A stretch of DNA of 64,000 nt from Phytophthora colocasiae (GCA_018806915.1 JAGKQI010000076.1:186001-250000); one strand, 5' to 3'; positions 34,285 to 51,180 are shown, counted from the first letter of the stretch. Notes: generated by a model not told the origin, from the sequence alone. Numbers and translations: made by a program.

Positions 34285-34949
34285 TCAGGTCAACCGCGCC
34301 CTTGCGGCGTGGCGGCGCTCAGCGCGTACACACCTTCTACCAGGCCAGGACTACAACTAAGGCCTTTTGCTACTTCTCGTCTCTACTTTCCCCTCTCACT
34401 GGATGTAACAAGCAATTTGCTACTTACTACTCGTGGTTCTTGTTGGCAAGCCACACTTTCCACACTAGGCTGCGACTGTAACCCTTATCCTTTGCTTCAA
34501 GATAGAGAGAATTACTATCACACTAGCTCTCGGGGATATTGTCGTCAGCACGTTTGGACTGCCAATCCGCCATCACCACCCTCCCACTGATCGTACACGA
34601 CTGACTATGTTGTGCTGTTTCGACTGGTTGGCGATATTTCGTAGTGTCAGGTGACACTCACTTGGTACGTAACACGTGCGAGTGTTTAGGCATGATTGAA
34701 ACGCTAGTGCATATACGAGTGAGCAAGCAGAGCGGTAGGAATCCTTCCGATGGCGGAGTGGTAGGGATCACATACCTCTATAAATTGATACAGTGATGCT
34801 GTGGGTAAGGTGGTGTGGAGGAGAAGGGTGAAACGCGTGAGAGAGCAGAGGGAGGGCAGTGGATGTGTTTTGTGTGTTTGAGAAGGTGAGGCAGCGTTTG
34901 TGGTTTTGAGGGAGTGAGCGGAACATGTGTTTTTGTTGTGGTTAGGTTA

Positions 34950-35054
<105 letters not shown>

Positions 35055-35720
35055 TCAGGTCAACCGCGCCCTTGCGGCGTGGCGGCGCTCAGCGCGTACA
35101 CACCTTCTACCAGGCCAGGACTACAACTAAGGCCTTTTGCTACTTCTCGTCTCTACTTTCCCCTCTCACTGGATGTAACAAGCAATTTGCTACTTACTAC
35201 TCGTGGTTCTTGTTGGCAAGCCACACTTTCCACACTAGGCTGCGACTGTAACCCTTATCCTTTGCTTCAAGATAGAGAGAATTACTATCACACTAGCTCT
35301 CGGGGATATTGTCGTCAGCACGTTTGGACTGCCAATCCGCCATCACCACCCTCCCACTGATCGTACACGACTGACTATGTTGTGCTGTTTCGACTGGTTG
35401 GCGATATTTCGTAGTGTCAGGTGACACTCACTTGGTACGTAACCCGTGCGAGTGTTTAGGCATGATTGAAACGCTAGTGCATATACGAGTGAGCAAGCAG
35501 AGCGGTAGGAATCCTTCCGATGGCGGAGTGGTAGGGATCACATACCTCTATAAATTGATACAGTGATGCTGTGGGTAAGGTGGTGTGGAGGAGAAGGGTG
35601 AAACGCGTGAGAGAGCAGAGGGAGGGCAGTGGATGTGTTTTGTGTGTTTGAGAAGGTGAGGCAGCGTTTGTGGTTTTTGAGGGAGTGAGCGGAACATGTG
35701 TTTTTGTTGTGGTTAGGTTA

Positions 35721-35825
<105 letters not shown>

Positions 35826-36488
35826 TCAGGTCAACCGCGCCCTTGCGGCGTGGCGGCGCTCAGCGCGTACACACCTTCTACCAGGCCAGGACTACAACTA
35901 AGGCCTTTTGCTACTTCTCGTCTCTACTTTCCCTCTCACTGGATGTAACAAGCAATTTGCTACTTACTACTCGTGGTTCTTGTTGGCAAGCCACACTTTC
36001 CACACTAGGCTGCGACTGTAACCCTTATCCTTTGCTTCAAGATAGAGAAATTACTATCACACTAGCTCTCGGGGATATTGTCGTCAGCACGTTTGGACTG
36101 CCAATCCGCCATCACCACCCTCCCACTGATCGTACACGACTGACTATGTTGTGCTGTTTCGACTGGTTGGCGATATTTCGTAGTGTCAGGTGACACTCAC
36201 TTGGTACGTAACACGTGCGAGTGTTTAGGCATGATTGAAACGCTAGTGCATATACGAGTGAGCAAGCAGAGCGGTAGGAATCCTTCCGATGGCGGAGTGG
36301 TAGGGATCACATACCTCTATAAATTGATACAGTGATGCTGTGGGTAAGGTGGTGTGGAGGAGAAGGGTGAAACGCGTGAGAGAGCAGAGGGAGGGCAGTG
36401 GATGTGTTTTGTGTGTTTGAGAAGGTGAGGCAGCGTTTGTGGTTTTGAGGGAGTGAGCGGAACATGTGTTTTTGTTGTGGTTAGGTTA

Positions 36489-36593
<105 letters not shown>

Positions 36594-37258
36594 TCAGGTC
36601 AACCGCGCCCTTGCGGCGTGGCGGCGCTCAGCGCGTACACACCTTCTACCAGGCCAGGACTACAACTAAGGCCTTTTGCTACTTCTCGTCTCTACTTTCC
36701 CCTCTCACTGGATGTAACAAGCAATTTGCTACTTACTACTCGTGGTTCTTGTTGGCAAGCCACACTTTCCACACTAGGCTGCGACTGTAACCCTTATCCT
36801 TTGCTTCAAGATAGAGAGAATTACTATCACACTAGCTCTCGGGGATATTGTCGTCAGCACGTTTGGACTGCCAATCCGCCATCACCACCCTCCCACTGAT
36901 CGTACACGACTGACTATGTTGTGCTGTTTCGACTGGTTGGCGATATTTCGTAGTGTCAGGTGACACTCACTTGGTACGTAACACGTGCGAGTGTTTAGGC
37001 ATGATTGAAACGCTAGTGCATATACGAGTGAGCAAGCAGAGCGGTAGGAATCCTTCCGATGGCGGAGTGGTAGGGATCACATACCTCTATAAATTGATAC
37101 AGTGATGCTGTGGGTAAGGTGGTGTGGAGGAGAAGGGTGAAACGCGTGAGAGAGCAGAGGAGGGCAGTGGATGTGTTTTGTGTGTTTGAGAAGGTGAGGC
37201 AGCGTTTGTGGTTTTTGAGGGAGTGAGCGGAACATGTGTTTTTGTTGTGGTTAGGTTA

Positions 37259-37363
<105 letters not shown>

Positions 37364-38029
37364 TCAGGTCAACCGCGCCCTTGCGGCGTGGCGGCGCTCA
37401 GCGCGTACACACCTTCTACCAGGCCAGGACTACAACTAAGGCCTTTTGCTACTTCTCGTCTCTACTTTCCCCTCTCACTGGATGTAACAAGCAATTTGCT
37501 ACTTACTACTCGTGGTTCTTGTTGGCAAGCCACACTTTCCACACTAGGCTGCGACTGTAACCCTTATCCTTTGCTTCAAGATAGAGAGAATTACTATCAC
37601 ACTAGCTCTCGGGGATATTGTCGTCAGCACGTTTGGACTGCCAATCCGCCATCACCACCCTCCCACTGATCGTACACGACTGACTATGTTGTGCTGTTTC
37701 GACTGGTTGGCGATATTTCGTAGTGTCAGGTGACACTCACTTGGTACGTAACACGTGCGAGTGTTTAGGCATGATTGAAACGCTAGTGCATATACGAGTG
37801 AGCAAGCAGAGCGGTAGGAATCCTTCCGATGGCGGAGTGGTAGGGATCACATACCTCTATAAATTGATACAGTGATGCTGTGGGTAAGGTGGTGTGGAGG
37901 AGAAGGGTGAAACGCGTGAGAGAGCAGAGGGAGGGCAGTGGATGTGTTTTGTGTGTTTGAGAAGGTGAGGCAGCGTTTGTGGTTTTTGAGGGAGTGAGCG
38001 GAACATGTGTTTTTGTTGTGGTTAGGTTA

Positions 38030-38134
<105 letters not shown>

Positions 38135-38799
38135 TCAGGTCAACCGCGCCCTTGCGGCGTGGCGGCGCTCAGCGCGTACACACCTTCTACCAGGCCAGGA
38201 CTACAACTAAGGCCTTTTGCTACTTCTCGTCTCTACTTTCCCCTCTCACTGGATGTAACAAGCAATTTGCTACTTACTACTCGTGGTTCTTGTTGGCAAG
38301 CCACACTTTCCACACTAGGCTGCGACTGTAACCCTTATCCTTTGCTTCAAGATAGAGAGAATTACTATCACACTAGCTCTCGGGGATATTGTCGTCAGCA
38401 CGTTTGGACTGCCAATCCGCCATCACCACCCTCCCACTGATCGTACACGACTGACTATGTTGTGCTGTTTCGACTGGTTGGCGATATTTCGTAGTGTCAG
38501 GTGACACTCACTTGGTACGTAACACGTGCGAGTGTTTAGGCATGATTGAAACGCTAGTGCATATACGAGTGAGCAAGCAGAGCGGTAGGAATCCTTCCGA
38601 TGGCGGAGTGGTAGGGATCACATACCTCTATAAATTGATACAGTGATGCTGTGGGTAAGGTGGTGTGGAGGAGAAGGGTGAAACGCGTGAGAGAGCAGAG
38701 GGAGGGCAGTGGATGTGTTTTGTGTGTTTGAGAAGGTGAGGCAGCGTTTGTGGTTTTGAGGGAGTGAGCGGAACATGTGTTTTTGTTGTGGTTAGGTTA

Positions 38800-38904
<105 letters not shown>

Positions 38905-39569
38905 TCAGGTCAACCGCGCCCTTGCGGCGTGGCGGCGCTCAGCGCGTACACACCTTCTACCAGGCCAGGACTACAACTAAGGCCTTTTGCTACTTCTCGT
39001 CTCTACTTTCCCCTCTCACTGGATGTAACAAGCAATTTGCTACTTACTACTCGTGGTTCTTGTTGGCAAGCCACACTTTCCACACTAGGCTGCGACTGTA
39101 ACCCTTATCCTTTGCTTCAAGATAGAGAAATTACTATCACACTAGCTCTCGGGGATATTGTCGTCAGCACGTTTGGACTGCCAATCCGCCATCACCACCC
39201 TCCCACTGATCGTACACGACTGACTATGTTGTGCTGTTTCGACTGGTTGGCGATATTTCGTAGTGTCAGGTGACACTCACTTGGTACGTAACACGTGCGA
39301 GTGTTTAGGCATGATTGAAACGCTAGTGCATATACGAGTGAGCAAGCAGAGCGGTAGGAATCCTTCCGATGGCGGAGTGGTAGGGATCACATACCTCTAT
39401 AAATTGATACAGTGATGCTGTGGGTAAGGTGGTGTGGAGGAGAAGGGTGAAACGCGTGAGAGAGCAGAGGGAGGGCAGTGGATGTGTTTTGTGTGTTTGA
39501 GAAGGTGAGGCAGCGTTTGTGGTTTTTGAGGGAGTGAGCGGAACATGTGTTTTTGTTGTGGTTAGGTTA

Positions 39570-39674
<105 letters not shown>

Positions 39675-40340
39675 TCAGGTCAACCGCGCCCTTGCGGCGT
39701 GGCGGCGCTCAGCGCGTACACACCTTCTACCAGGCCAGGACTACAACTAAGGCCTTTTGCTACTTCTCGTCTCTACTTTCCCCTCTCACTGGATGTAACA
39801 AGCAATTTGCTACTTACTACTCGTGGTTCTTGTTGGCAAGCCACACTTTCCACACTAGGCTGCGACTGTAACCCTTATCCTTTGCTTCAAGATAGAGAGA
39901 ATTACTATCACACTAGCTCTCGGAGGATATTGTCGTCAGCACGTTTGGACTGCCAATCCGCCATCACCACCCTCCCACTGATCGTACACGACTGACTATG
40001 TTGTGCTGTTTCGACTGGTTGGCGATATTTCGTAGTGTCAGGTGACACTCACTTGGTACGTAACACGTGCGAGTGTTTAGGCATGATTGAAACGCTAGTG
40101 CATATACGAGTGAGCAAGCAGAGCGGTAGGAATCCTTCCGATGGCGGAGTGGTAGGGATCACATACCTCTATAAATTGATACAGTGATGCTGTGGGTAAG
40201 GTGGTGTGGAGGAGAAGGGTGAAACGCGTGAGAGAGCAGAGGGAGGGCAGTGGATGTGTTTTGTGTGTTTGAGAAGGTGAGGCAGCGTTTGTGGTTTTGA
40301 GGGAGTGAGCGGAACATGTGTTTTTGTTGTGGTTAGGTTA

Positions 40341-40445
<105 letters not shown>

Positions 40446-41111
40446 TCAGGTCAACCGCGCCCTTGCGGCGTGGCGGCGCTCAGCGCGTACACACCTTCTA
40501 CCAGGCCAGGACTACAACTAAGGCCTTTTGCTACTTCTCGTCTCTACTTTCCCCTCTCACTGGATGTAACAAGCAATTTGCTACTTACTACTCGTGGTTC
40601 TTGTTGGCAAGCCACACTTTCCACACTAGGCTGCGACTGTAACCCTTATCCTTTGCTTCAAGATAGAGAGAATTACTATCACACTAGCTCTCGGGGATAT
40701 TGTCGTCAGCACGTTTGGACTGCCAATCCGCCATCACCACCCTCCCACTGATCGTACACGACTGACTATGTTGTGCTGTTTCGACTGGTTGGCGATATTT
40801 CGTAGTGTCAGGTGACACTCACTTGGTACGTAACACGTGCGAGTGTTTAGGCATGATTGAAACGCTAGTGCATATACGAGTGAGCAAGCAGAGCGGTAGG
40901 AATCCTTCCGATGGCGGAGTGGTAGGGATCACATACCTCTATAAATTGATACAGTGATGCTGTGGGTAAGGTGGTGTGGAGGAGAAGGGTGAAACGCGTG
41001 AGAGAGCAGAGGGAGGGCAGTGGATGTGTTTTGTGTGTTTGAGAAGGTGAGGCAGCGTTTGTGGTTTTTGAGGGAGTGAGCGGAACATGTGTTTTTGTTG
41101 TGGTTAGGTTA

Positions 41112-41216
<105 letters not shown>

Positions 41217-41881
41217 TCAGGTCAACCGCGCCCTTGCGGCGTGGCGGCGCTCAGCGCGTACACACCTTCTACCAGGCCAGGACTACAACTAAGGCCTTTT
41301 GCTACTTCTCGTCTCTACTTTCCCCTCTCACTGGATGTAACAAGCAATTTGCTACTTACTACTCGTGGTTCTTGTTGGCAAGCCACACTTTCCACACTAG
41401 GCTGCGACTGTAACCCTTATCCTTTGCTTCAAGATAGAGAAATTACTATCACACTAGCTCTCGGGGATATTGTCGTCAGCACGTTTGGACTGCCAATCCG
41501 CCATCACCACCCTCCCACTGATCGTACACGACTGACTATGTTGTGCTGTTTCGACTGGTTGGCGATATTTCGTAGTGTCAGGTGACACTCACTTGGTACG
41601 TAACACGTGCGAGTGTTTAGGCATGATTGAAACGCTAGTGCATATACGAGTGAGCAAGCAGAGCGGTAGGAATCCTTCCGATGGCGGAGTGGTAGGGATC
41701 ACATACCTCTATAAATTGATACAGTGATGCTGTGGGTAAGGTGGTGTGGAGGAGAAGGGTGAAACGCGTGAGAGAGCAGAGGGAGGGCAGTGGATGTGTT
41801 TTGTGTGTTTGAGAAGGTGAGGCAGCGTTTGTGGTTTTTGAGGGAGTGAGCGGAACATGTGTTTTTGTTGTGGTTAGGTTA

Positions 41882-41986
<105 letters not shown>

Positions 41987-42654
41987 TCAGGTCAACCGCG
42001 CCCTTGCGGCGTGGCGGCGCTCAGCGCGTACACACCTTCTACCAGGCCAGGACTACAACTAAGGCCTTTTGCTACTTCTCGTCTCTACTTTCCCCTCTCA
42101 CTGGATGTAACAAGCAATTTGCTACTTACTACTCGTGGTTCTTGTTGGCAAGCCACACTTTCCACACTAGGCTGCGACTGTAACCCTTATCCTTTGCTTC
42201 AAGATAGAGAGAATTACTATCACACTAGCTCTCGGGGATATTGTCGTCAGCACGTTTGGACTGCCAATCCGCCATCACCACCCTCCCACTGATCGTACAC
42301 GACTGACTATGTTGTGCTGTTTCGACTGGTTGGCGATATTTCGTAGTGTCAGGTGACACTCACTTGGTACGTAACACGTGCGAGTGTTTAGGCATGATTG
42401 AAACGCTAGTGCATATACGAGTGAGCAAGCAGAGCGGTAGGAATCCTTCCGATGGCGGAGTGGTAGGGATCACATACCTCTATAAATTGATACAGTGATG
42501 CTGTGGGTAAGGTGGTGTGGAGGAGAAGGGTGAAACGCGTGAGAGAGCAGAGGGAGGGCAGTGGATGTGTTTTGTGTGTTTGAGAAGGTGAGGCAGCGTT
42601 TGTGGTTTTTGAGGGAGTGAGCGGAACATGTGTTTTTGTTGTGGTTAGGTTAGC

Positions 42655-42680
42655 GGCCTAGTGGTCTAGTGGCTGGGCCC
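42655..42680 (+). pseudogene. tRNA-Pro remnant with 46-nt internal deletion (copy 35)
   Basis: Identical breakpoints to 27772 and 30036 but 12.6 kb to the right of them, and here in a unit with intact CACGTG upstream. Confidence 0.95.
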
Positions 42681-43375
42681 GTGTTTTGCACTCTCCTGCC
42701 TGCACCCAACGTCAGGTCAACCGCGCCCTTGCGGCGTGGCGGCGCTCAGCGCGTACACACCTTCTACCAGGCCAGGACTACAACTAAGGCCTTTTGCTAC
42801 TTCTCGTCTCTACTTTCCCTCTCACTGGATGTAACAAGCAATTTGCTACTTACTACTCGTGGTTCTTGTTGGCAAGCCACACTTTCCACACTAGGCTGCG
42901 ACTGTAACCCTTATCCTTTGCTTCAAGATAGAGAGAATTACTATCACACTAGCTCTCGGGGATATTGTCGTCAGCACGTTTGGACTGCCAATCCGCCATC
43001 ACCACCCTCCCACTGATCGTACACGACTGACTATGTTGTGCTGTTTCGACTGGTTGGCGATATTTCGTAGTGTCAGGTGACACTCACTTGGTACGTAACA
43101 CGTGCGAGTGTTTAGGCATGATTGAAACGCTAGTGCATATACGAGTGAGCAAGCAGAGCGGTAGGAATCCTTCCGATGGCGGAGTGGTAGGGATCACATA
43201 CCTCTATAAATTGATACAGTGATGCTGTGGGTAAGGTGGTGTGGAGGAGAAGGGTGAAACGCGTGAGAGAGCAGAGGGAGGGCAGTGGATGTGTTTTGTG
43301 TGTTTGAGAAGGTGAGGCAGCGTTTGTGGTTTTGAGGGAGTGAGCGGAACATGTGTTTTTGTTGTGGTTAGGTTA

Positions 43376-43480
<105 letters not shown>

Positions 43481-44149
43481 TCAGGTCAACCGCGCCCTTG
43501 CGGCGTGGCGGCGCTCAGCGCGTACACACCTTCTACCAGGCCAGGACTACAACTAAGGCCTTTTGCTACTTCTCGTCTCTACTTTCCCCTCTCACTGGAT
43601 GTAACAAGCAATTTGCTACTTACTACTCGTGGTTCTTGTTGGCAAGCCACACTTTCCACACTAGGCTGCGACTGTAACCCTTATCCTTTGCTTCAAGATA
43701 GAGAGAATTACTATCACACTAGCTCTCGGGGATATTGTCGTCAGCACGTTTGGACTGCCAATCCGCCATCACCACCCTCCCACTGATCGTACACGACTGA
43801 CTATGTTGTGCTGTTTCGACTGGTTGGCGATATTTCGTAGTGTCAGGTGACACTCACTTGGTACGTAACACGTGCGAGTGTTTAGGCATGATTGAAACGC
43901 TAGTGCATATACGAGTGAGCAAGCAGAGCGGTAGGAATCCTTCCGATGGCGGAGTGGTAGGGATCACATACCTCTATAAATTGATACAGTGATGCTGTGG
44001 GTAAGGTGGTGTGGAGGAGAAGGGTGAAACGCGTGAGAGAGCAGAGGGAGGGCAGTGGATGTGTTTTGTGTGTTTGAGAAGGTGAGGCAGCGTTTGTGGT
44101 TTTTGAGGGAGTGAGCGGAACATGGGTGGTTTGTGGTGGTTCGGTTAGC

Positions 44150-44220
44150 GGCCTAGTGGTCTAGTGGTATGATTCTCGCTTTGGGTGCGAGAGGTCCGGT
44201 TTCGATCACCGGCTGGGCCC
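44150..44220 (+). tRNA. tRNA-Pro-TGG: tRNA-Pro(UGG) variant with 1-nt deletion and altered leader (copy 37)
   Basis: One C is missing from AGGTCCCGG, which shortens the variable loop to 4 nt but leaves the T-stem pairs intact. The leader at about 44125-44145 reads GGGTGGTTTGTGGTGGTTCG instead of the usual T-rich form, the most diverged leader in the array. It may be a weak or dead gene, or local misassembly. Confidence 0.8.
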
Positions 44221-44916
44221 GTGTTTTGCACTCTCCTGCCTGCACCCAACGTCAGGTCAACCGCGCCCTTGCGGCGTGGCGGCGCTCAGCGCGTACACAC
44301 CTTCTACCAGGCCAGGACTACAACTAAGGCCTTTTGCTACTTCTCGTCTCTACTTTCCCCTCTCACTGGATGTAACAAGCAATTTGCTACTTACTACTCG
44401 TGGTTCTTGTTGGCAAGCCACACTTTCCACACTAGGCTGCGACTGTAACCCTTATCCTTTGCTTCAAGATAGAGAGAATTACTATCACACTAGCTCTCGG
44501 GGATATTGTCGTCAGCACGTTTGGACTGCCAATCCGCCATCACCACCCTCCCACTGATCGTACACGACTGACTATGTTGTGCTGTTTCGACTGGTTGGCG
44601 ATATTTCGTAGTGTCAGGTGACACTCACTTGGTACGTAACACGTGCGAGTGTTTAGGCATGATTGAAACGCTAGTGCATATACGAGTGAGCAAGCAGAGC
44701 GGTAGGAATCCTTCCGATGGCGGAGTGGTAGGGATCACATACCTCTATAAATTGATACAGTGATGCTGTGGGTAAGGTGGTGTGGAGGAGAAGGGTGAAA
44801 CGCGTGAGAGAGCAGAGGGAGGGCAGTGGATGTGTTTTGTGTGTTTGAGAAGGTGAGGCAGCGTTTGTGGTTTTGAGGGAGTGAGCGGAACATGTGTTTT
44901 TGTTGTGGTTAGGTTA

Positions 44917-45021
<105 letters not shown>

Positions 45022-45686
45022 TCAGGTCAACCGCGCCCTTGCGGCGTGGCGGCGCTCAGCGCGTACACACCTTCTACCAGGCCAGGACTACAACTAAGGC
45101 CTTTTGCTACTTCTCGTCTCTACTTTCCCCTCTCACTGGATGTAACAAGCAATTTGCTACTTACTACTCGTGGTTCTTGTTGGCAAGCCACACTTTCCAC
45201 ACTAGGCTGCGACTGTAACCCTTATCCTTTGCTTCAAGATAGAGAGAATTACTATCACACTAGCTCTCGGGGATATTGTCGTCAGCACGTTTGGACTGCC
45301 AATCCGCCATCACCACCCTCCCACTGATCGTACACGACTGACTATGTTGTGCTGTTTCGACTGGTTGGCGATATTTCGTAGTGTCAGGTGACACTCACTT
45401 GGTACGTAACACGTGCGAGTGTTTAGGCATGATTGAAACGCTAGTGCATATACGAGTGAGCAAGCAGAGCGGTAGGAATCCTTCCGATGGCGGAGTGGTA
45501 GGGATCACATACCTCTATAAATTGATACAGTGATGCTGTGGGTAAGGTGGTGTGGAGGAGAAGGGTGAAACGCGTGAGAGAGCAGAGGGAGGGCAGTGGA
45601 TGTGTTTTGTGTGTTTGAGAAGGTGAGGCAGCGTTTGTGGTTTTGAGGGAGTGAGCGGAACATGTGTTTTTGTTGTGGTTAGGTTA

Positions 45687-45791
<105 letters not shown>

Positions 45792-46457
45792 TCAGGTCAA
45801 CCGCGCCCTTGCGGCGTGGCGGCGCTCAGCGCGTACACACCTTCTACCAGGCCAGGACTACAACTAAGGCCTTTTGCTACTTCTCGTCTCTACTTTCCCC
45901 TCTCACTGGATGTAACAAGCAATTTGCTACTTACTACTCGTGGTTCTTGTTGGCAAGCCACACTTTCCACACTAGGCTGCGACTGTAACCCTTATCCTTT
46001 GCTTCAAGATAGAGAGAATTACTATCACACTAGCTCTCGGGGATATTGTCGTCAGCACGTTTGGACTGCCAATCCGCCATCACCACCCTCCCACTGATCG
46101 TACACGACTGACTATGTTGTGCTGTTTCGACTGGTTGGCGATATTTCGTAGTGTCAGGTGACACTCACTTGGTACGTAACACGTGCGAGTGTTTAGGCAT
46201 GATTGAAACGCTAGTGCATATACGAGTGAGCAAGCAGAGCGGTAGGAATCCTTCCGATGGCGGAGTGGTAGGGATCACATACCTCTATAAATTGATACAG
46301 TGATGCTGTGGGTAAGGTGGTGTGGAGGAGAAGGGTGAAACGCGTGAGAGAGCAGAGGGAGGGCAGTGGATGTGTTTTGTGTGTTTGAGAAGGTGAGGCA
46401 GCGTTTGTGGTTTTTGAGGGAGTGAGCGGAACATGTGTTTTTGTTGTGGTTAGGTTA

Positions 46458-46562
<105 letters not shown>

Positions 46563-47228
46563 TCAGGTCAACCGCGCCCTTGCGGCGTGGCGGCGCTCAG
46601 CGCGTACACACCTTCTACCAGGCCAGGACTACAACTAAGGCCTTTTGCTACTTCTCGTCTCTACTTTCCCCTCTCACTGGATGTAACAAGCAATTTGCTA
46701 CTTACTACTCGTGGTTCTTGTTGGCAAGCCACACTTTCCACACTAGGCTGCGACTGTAACCCTTATCCTTTGCTTCAAGATAGAGAGAATTACTATCACA
46801 CTAGCTCTCGGGGATATTGTCGTCAGCACGTTTGGACTGCCAATCCGCCATCACCACCCTCCCACTGATCGTACACGACTGACTATGTTGTGCTGTTTCG
46901 ACTGGTTGGCGATATTTCGTAGTGTCAGGTGACACTCACTTGGTACGTAACACGTGCGAGTGTTTAGGCATGATTGAAACGCTAGTGCATATACGAGTGA
47001 GCAAGCAGAGCGGTAGGAATCCTTCCGATGGCGGAGTGGTAGGGATCACATACCTCTATAAATTGATACAGTGATGCTGTGGGTAAGGTGGTGTGGAGGA
47101 GAAGGGTGAAACGCGTGAGAGAGCAGAGGGAGGGCAGTGGATGTGTTTTGTGTGTTTGAGAAGGTGAGGCAGCGTTTGTGGTTTTTGAGGGAGTGAGCGG
47201 AACATGTGTTTTTGTTGTGGTTAGGTTA

Positions 47229-47333
<105 letters not shown>

Positions 47334-47998
47334 TCAGGTCAACCGCGCCCTTGCGGCGTGGCGGCGCTCAGCGCGTACACACCTTCTACCAGGCCAGGAC
47401 TACAACTAAGGCCTTTTGCTACTTCTCGTCTCTACTTTCCCTCTCACTGGATGTAACAAGCAATTTGCTACTTACTACTCGTGGTTCTTGTTGGCAAGCC
47501 ACACTTTCCACACTAGGCTGCGACTGTAACCCTTATCCTTTGCTTCAAGATAGAGAGAATTACTATCACACTAGCTCTCGGGGATATTGTCGTCAGCACG
47601 TTTGGACTGCCAATCCGCCATCACCACCCTCCCACTGATCGTACACGACTGACTATGTTGTGCTGTTTCGACTGGTTGGCGATATTTCGTAGTGTCAGGT
47701 GACACTCACTTGGTACGTAACACGTGCGAGTGTTTAGGCATGATTGAAACGCTAGTGCATATACGAGTGAGCAAGCAGAGCGGTAGGAATCCTTCCGATG
47801 GCGGAGTGGTAGGGATCACATACCTCTATAAATTGATACAGTGATGCTGTGGGTAAGGTGGTGTGGAGGAGAAGGGTGAAACGCGTGAGAGAGCAGAGGG
47901 AGGGCAGTGGATGTGTTTTGTGTGTTTGAGAAGGTGAGGCAGCGTTTGTGGTTTTTGAGGGAGTGAGCGGAACATGTGTTTTTGTTGTGGTTAGGTTA

Positions 47999-48103
<105 letters not shown>

Positions 48104-48766
48104 TCAGGTCAACCGCGCCCTTGCGGCGTGGCGGCGCTCAGCGCGTACACACCTTCTACCAGGCCAGGACTACAACTAAGGCCTTTGCTACTTCTCGTCT
48201 CTACTTTCCCCTCTCACTGGATGTAACAAGCAATTTGCTACTTACTACTCGTGGTTCTTGTTGGCAAGCCACACTTTCCACACTAGGCTGCGACTGTAAC
48301 CCTTATCCTTTGCTTCAAGATAGAGAATTACTATCACACTAGCTCTCGGGGATATTGTCGTCAGCACGTTTGGACTGCCAATCCGCCATCACCACCCTCC
48401 CACTGATCGTACACGACTGACTATGTTGTGCTGTTTCGACTGGTTGGCGATATTTCGTAGTGTCAGGTGACACTCACTTGGTACGTAACACGTGCGAGTG
48501 TTTAGGCATGATTGAAACGCTAGTGCATATACGAGTGAGCAAGCAGAGCGGTAGGAATCCTTCCGATGGCGGAGTGGTAGGGATCACATACCTCTATAAA
48601 TTGATACAGTGATGCTGTGGGTAAGGTGGTGTGGAGGAGAAGGGTGAAACGCGTGAGAGAGCAGAGGGAGGGCAGTGGATGTGTTTTGTGTGTTTGAGAA
48701 GGTGAGGCAGCGTTTGTGGTTTTTGAGGGAGTGAGCGGAACATGTGTTTTTGTTGTGGTTAGGTTA

Positions 48767-48871
<105 letters not shown>

Positions 48872-49535
48872 TCAGGTCAACCGCGCCCTTGCGGCGTGGC
48901 GGCGCTCAGCGCGTACACACCTTCTACCAGGCCAGGACTACAACTAAGGCCTTTGCTACTTCTCGTCTCTACTTTCCCCTCTCACTGGATGTAACAAGCA
49001 ATTTGCTACTTACTACTCGTGGTTCTTGTTGGCAAGCCACACTTTCCACACTAGGCTGCGACTGTAACCCTTATCCTTTGCTTCAAGATAGAGAAATTAC
49101 TATCACACTAGCTCTCGGGGATATTGTCGTCAGCACGTTTGGACTGCCAATCCGCCATCACCACCCTCCCACTGATCGTACACGACTGACTATGTTGTGC
49201 TGTTTCGACTGGTTGGCGATATTTCGTAGTGTCAGGTGACACTCACTTGGTACGTAACACGTGCGAGTGTTTAGGCATGATTGAAACGCTAGTGCATATA
49301 CGAGTGAGCAAGCAGAGCGGTAGGAATCCTTCCGATGGCGGAGTGGTAGGGATCACATACCTCTATAAATTGATACAGTGATGCTGTGGGTAAGGTGGTG
49401 TGGAGGAGAAGGGTGAAACGCGTGAGAGAGCAGAGGGAGGGCAGTGGATGTGTTTTGTGTGTTTGAGAAGGTGAGGCAGCGTTTGTGGTTTTTGAGGGAG
49501 TGAGCGGAACATGTGTTTTTGTTGTGGTTAGGTTA

Positions 49536-49640
<105 letters not shown>

Positions 49641-50304
49641 TCAGGTCAACCGCGCCCTTGCGGCGTGGCGGCGCTCAGCGCGTACACACCTTCTACCAGG
49701 CCAGGACTACAACTAAGGCCTTTTGCTACTTCTCGTCTCTACTTTCCCTCTCACTGGATGTAACAAGCAATTTGCTACTTACTACTCGTGGTTCTTGTTG
49801 GCAAGCCACACTTTCCACACTAGGCTGCGACTGTAACCCTTATCCTTTGCTTCAAGATAGAGAAATTACTATCACACTAGCTCTCGGGGATATTGTCGTC
49901 AGCACGTTTGGACTGCCAATCCGCCATCACCACCCTCCCACTGATCGTACACGACTGACTATGTTGTGCTGTTTCGACTGGTTGGCGATATTTCGTAGTG
50001 TCAGGTGACACTCACTTGGTACGTAACACGTGCGAGTGTTTAGGCATGATTGAAACGCTAGTGCATATACGAGTGAGCAAGCAGAGCGGTAGGAATCCTT
50101 CCGATGGCGGAGTGGTAGGGATCACATACCTCTATAAATTGATACAGTGATGCTGTGGGTAAGGTGGTGTGGAGGAGAAGGGTGAAACGCGTGAGAGAGC
50201 AGAGGGAGGGCAGTGGATGTGTTTTGTGTGTTTGAGAAGGTGAGGCAGCGTTTGTGGTTTTTGAGGGAGTGAGCGGAACATGTGTTTTTGTTGTGGTTAG
50301 GTTA

Positions 50305-50409
<105 letters not shown>

Positions 50410-51075
50410 TCAGGTCAACCGCGCCCTTGCGGCGTGGCGGCGCTCAGCGCGTACACACCTTCTACCAGGCCAGGACTACAACTAAGGCCTTTTGCTACTT
50501 CTCGTCTCTACTTTCCCCTCTCACTGGATGTAACAAGCAATTTGCTACTTACTACTCGTGGTTCTTGTTGGCAAGCCACACTTTCCACACTAGGCTGCGA
50601 CTGTAACCCTTATCCTTTGCTTCAAGATAGAGAGAATTACTATCACACTAGCTCTCGGGGATATTGTCGTCAGCACGTTTGGACTGCCAATCCGCCATCA
50701 CCACCCTCCCACTGATCGTACACGACTGACTATGTTGTGCTGTTTCGACTGGTTGGCGATATTTCGTAGTGTCAGGTGACACTCACTTGGTACGTAACAC
50801 GTGCGAGTGTTTAGGCATGATTGAAACGCTAGTGCATATACGAGTGAGCAAGCAGAGCGGTAGGAATCCTTCCGATGGCGGAGTGGTAGGGATCACATAC
50901 CTCTATAAATTGATACAGTGATGCTGTGGGTAAGGTGGTGTGGAGGAGAAGGGTGAAACGCGTGAGAGAGCAGAGGGAGGGCAGTGGATGTGTTTTGTGT
51001 GTTTGAGAAGGTGAGGCAGCGTTTGTGGTTTTTGAGGGAGTGAGCGGAACATGTGTTTTTGTTGTGGTTAGGTTA

Positions 51076-51180
<105 letters not shown>

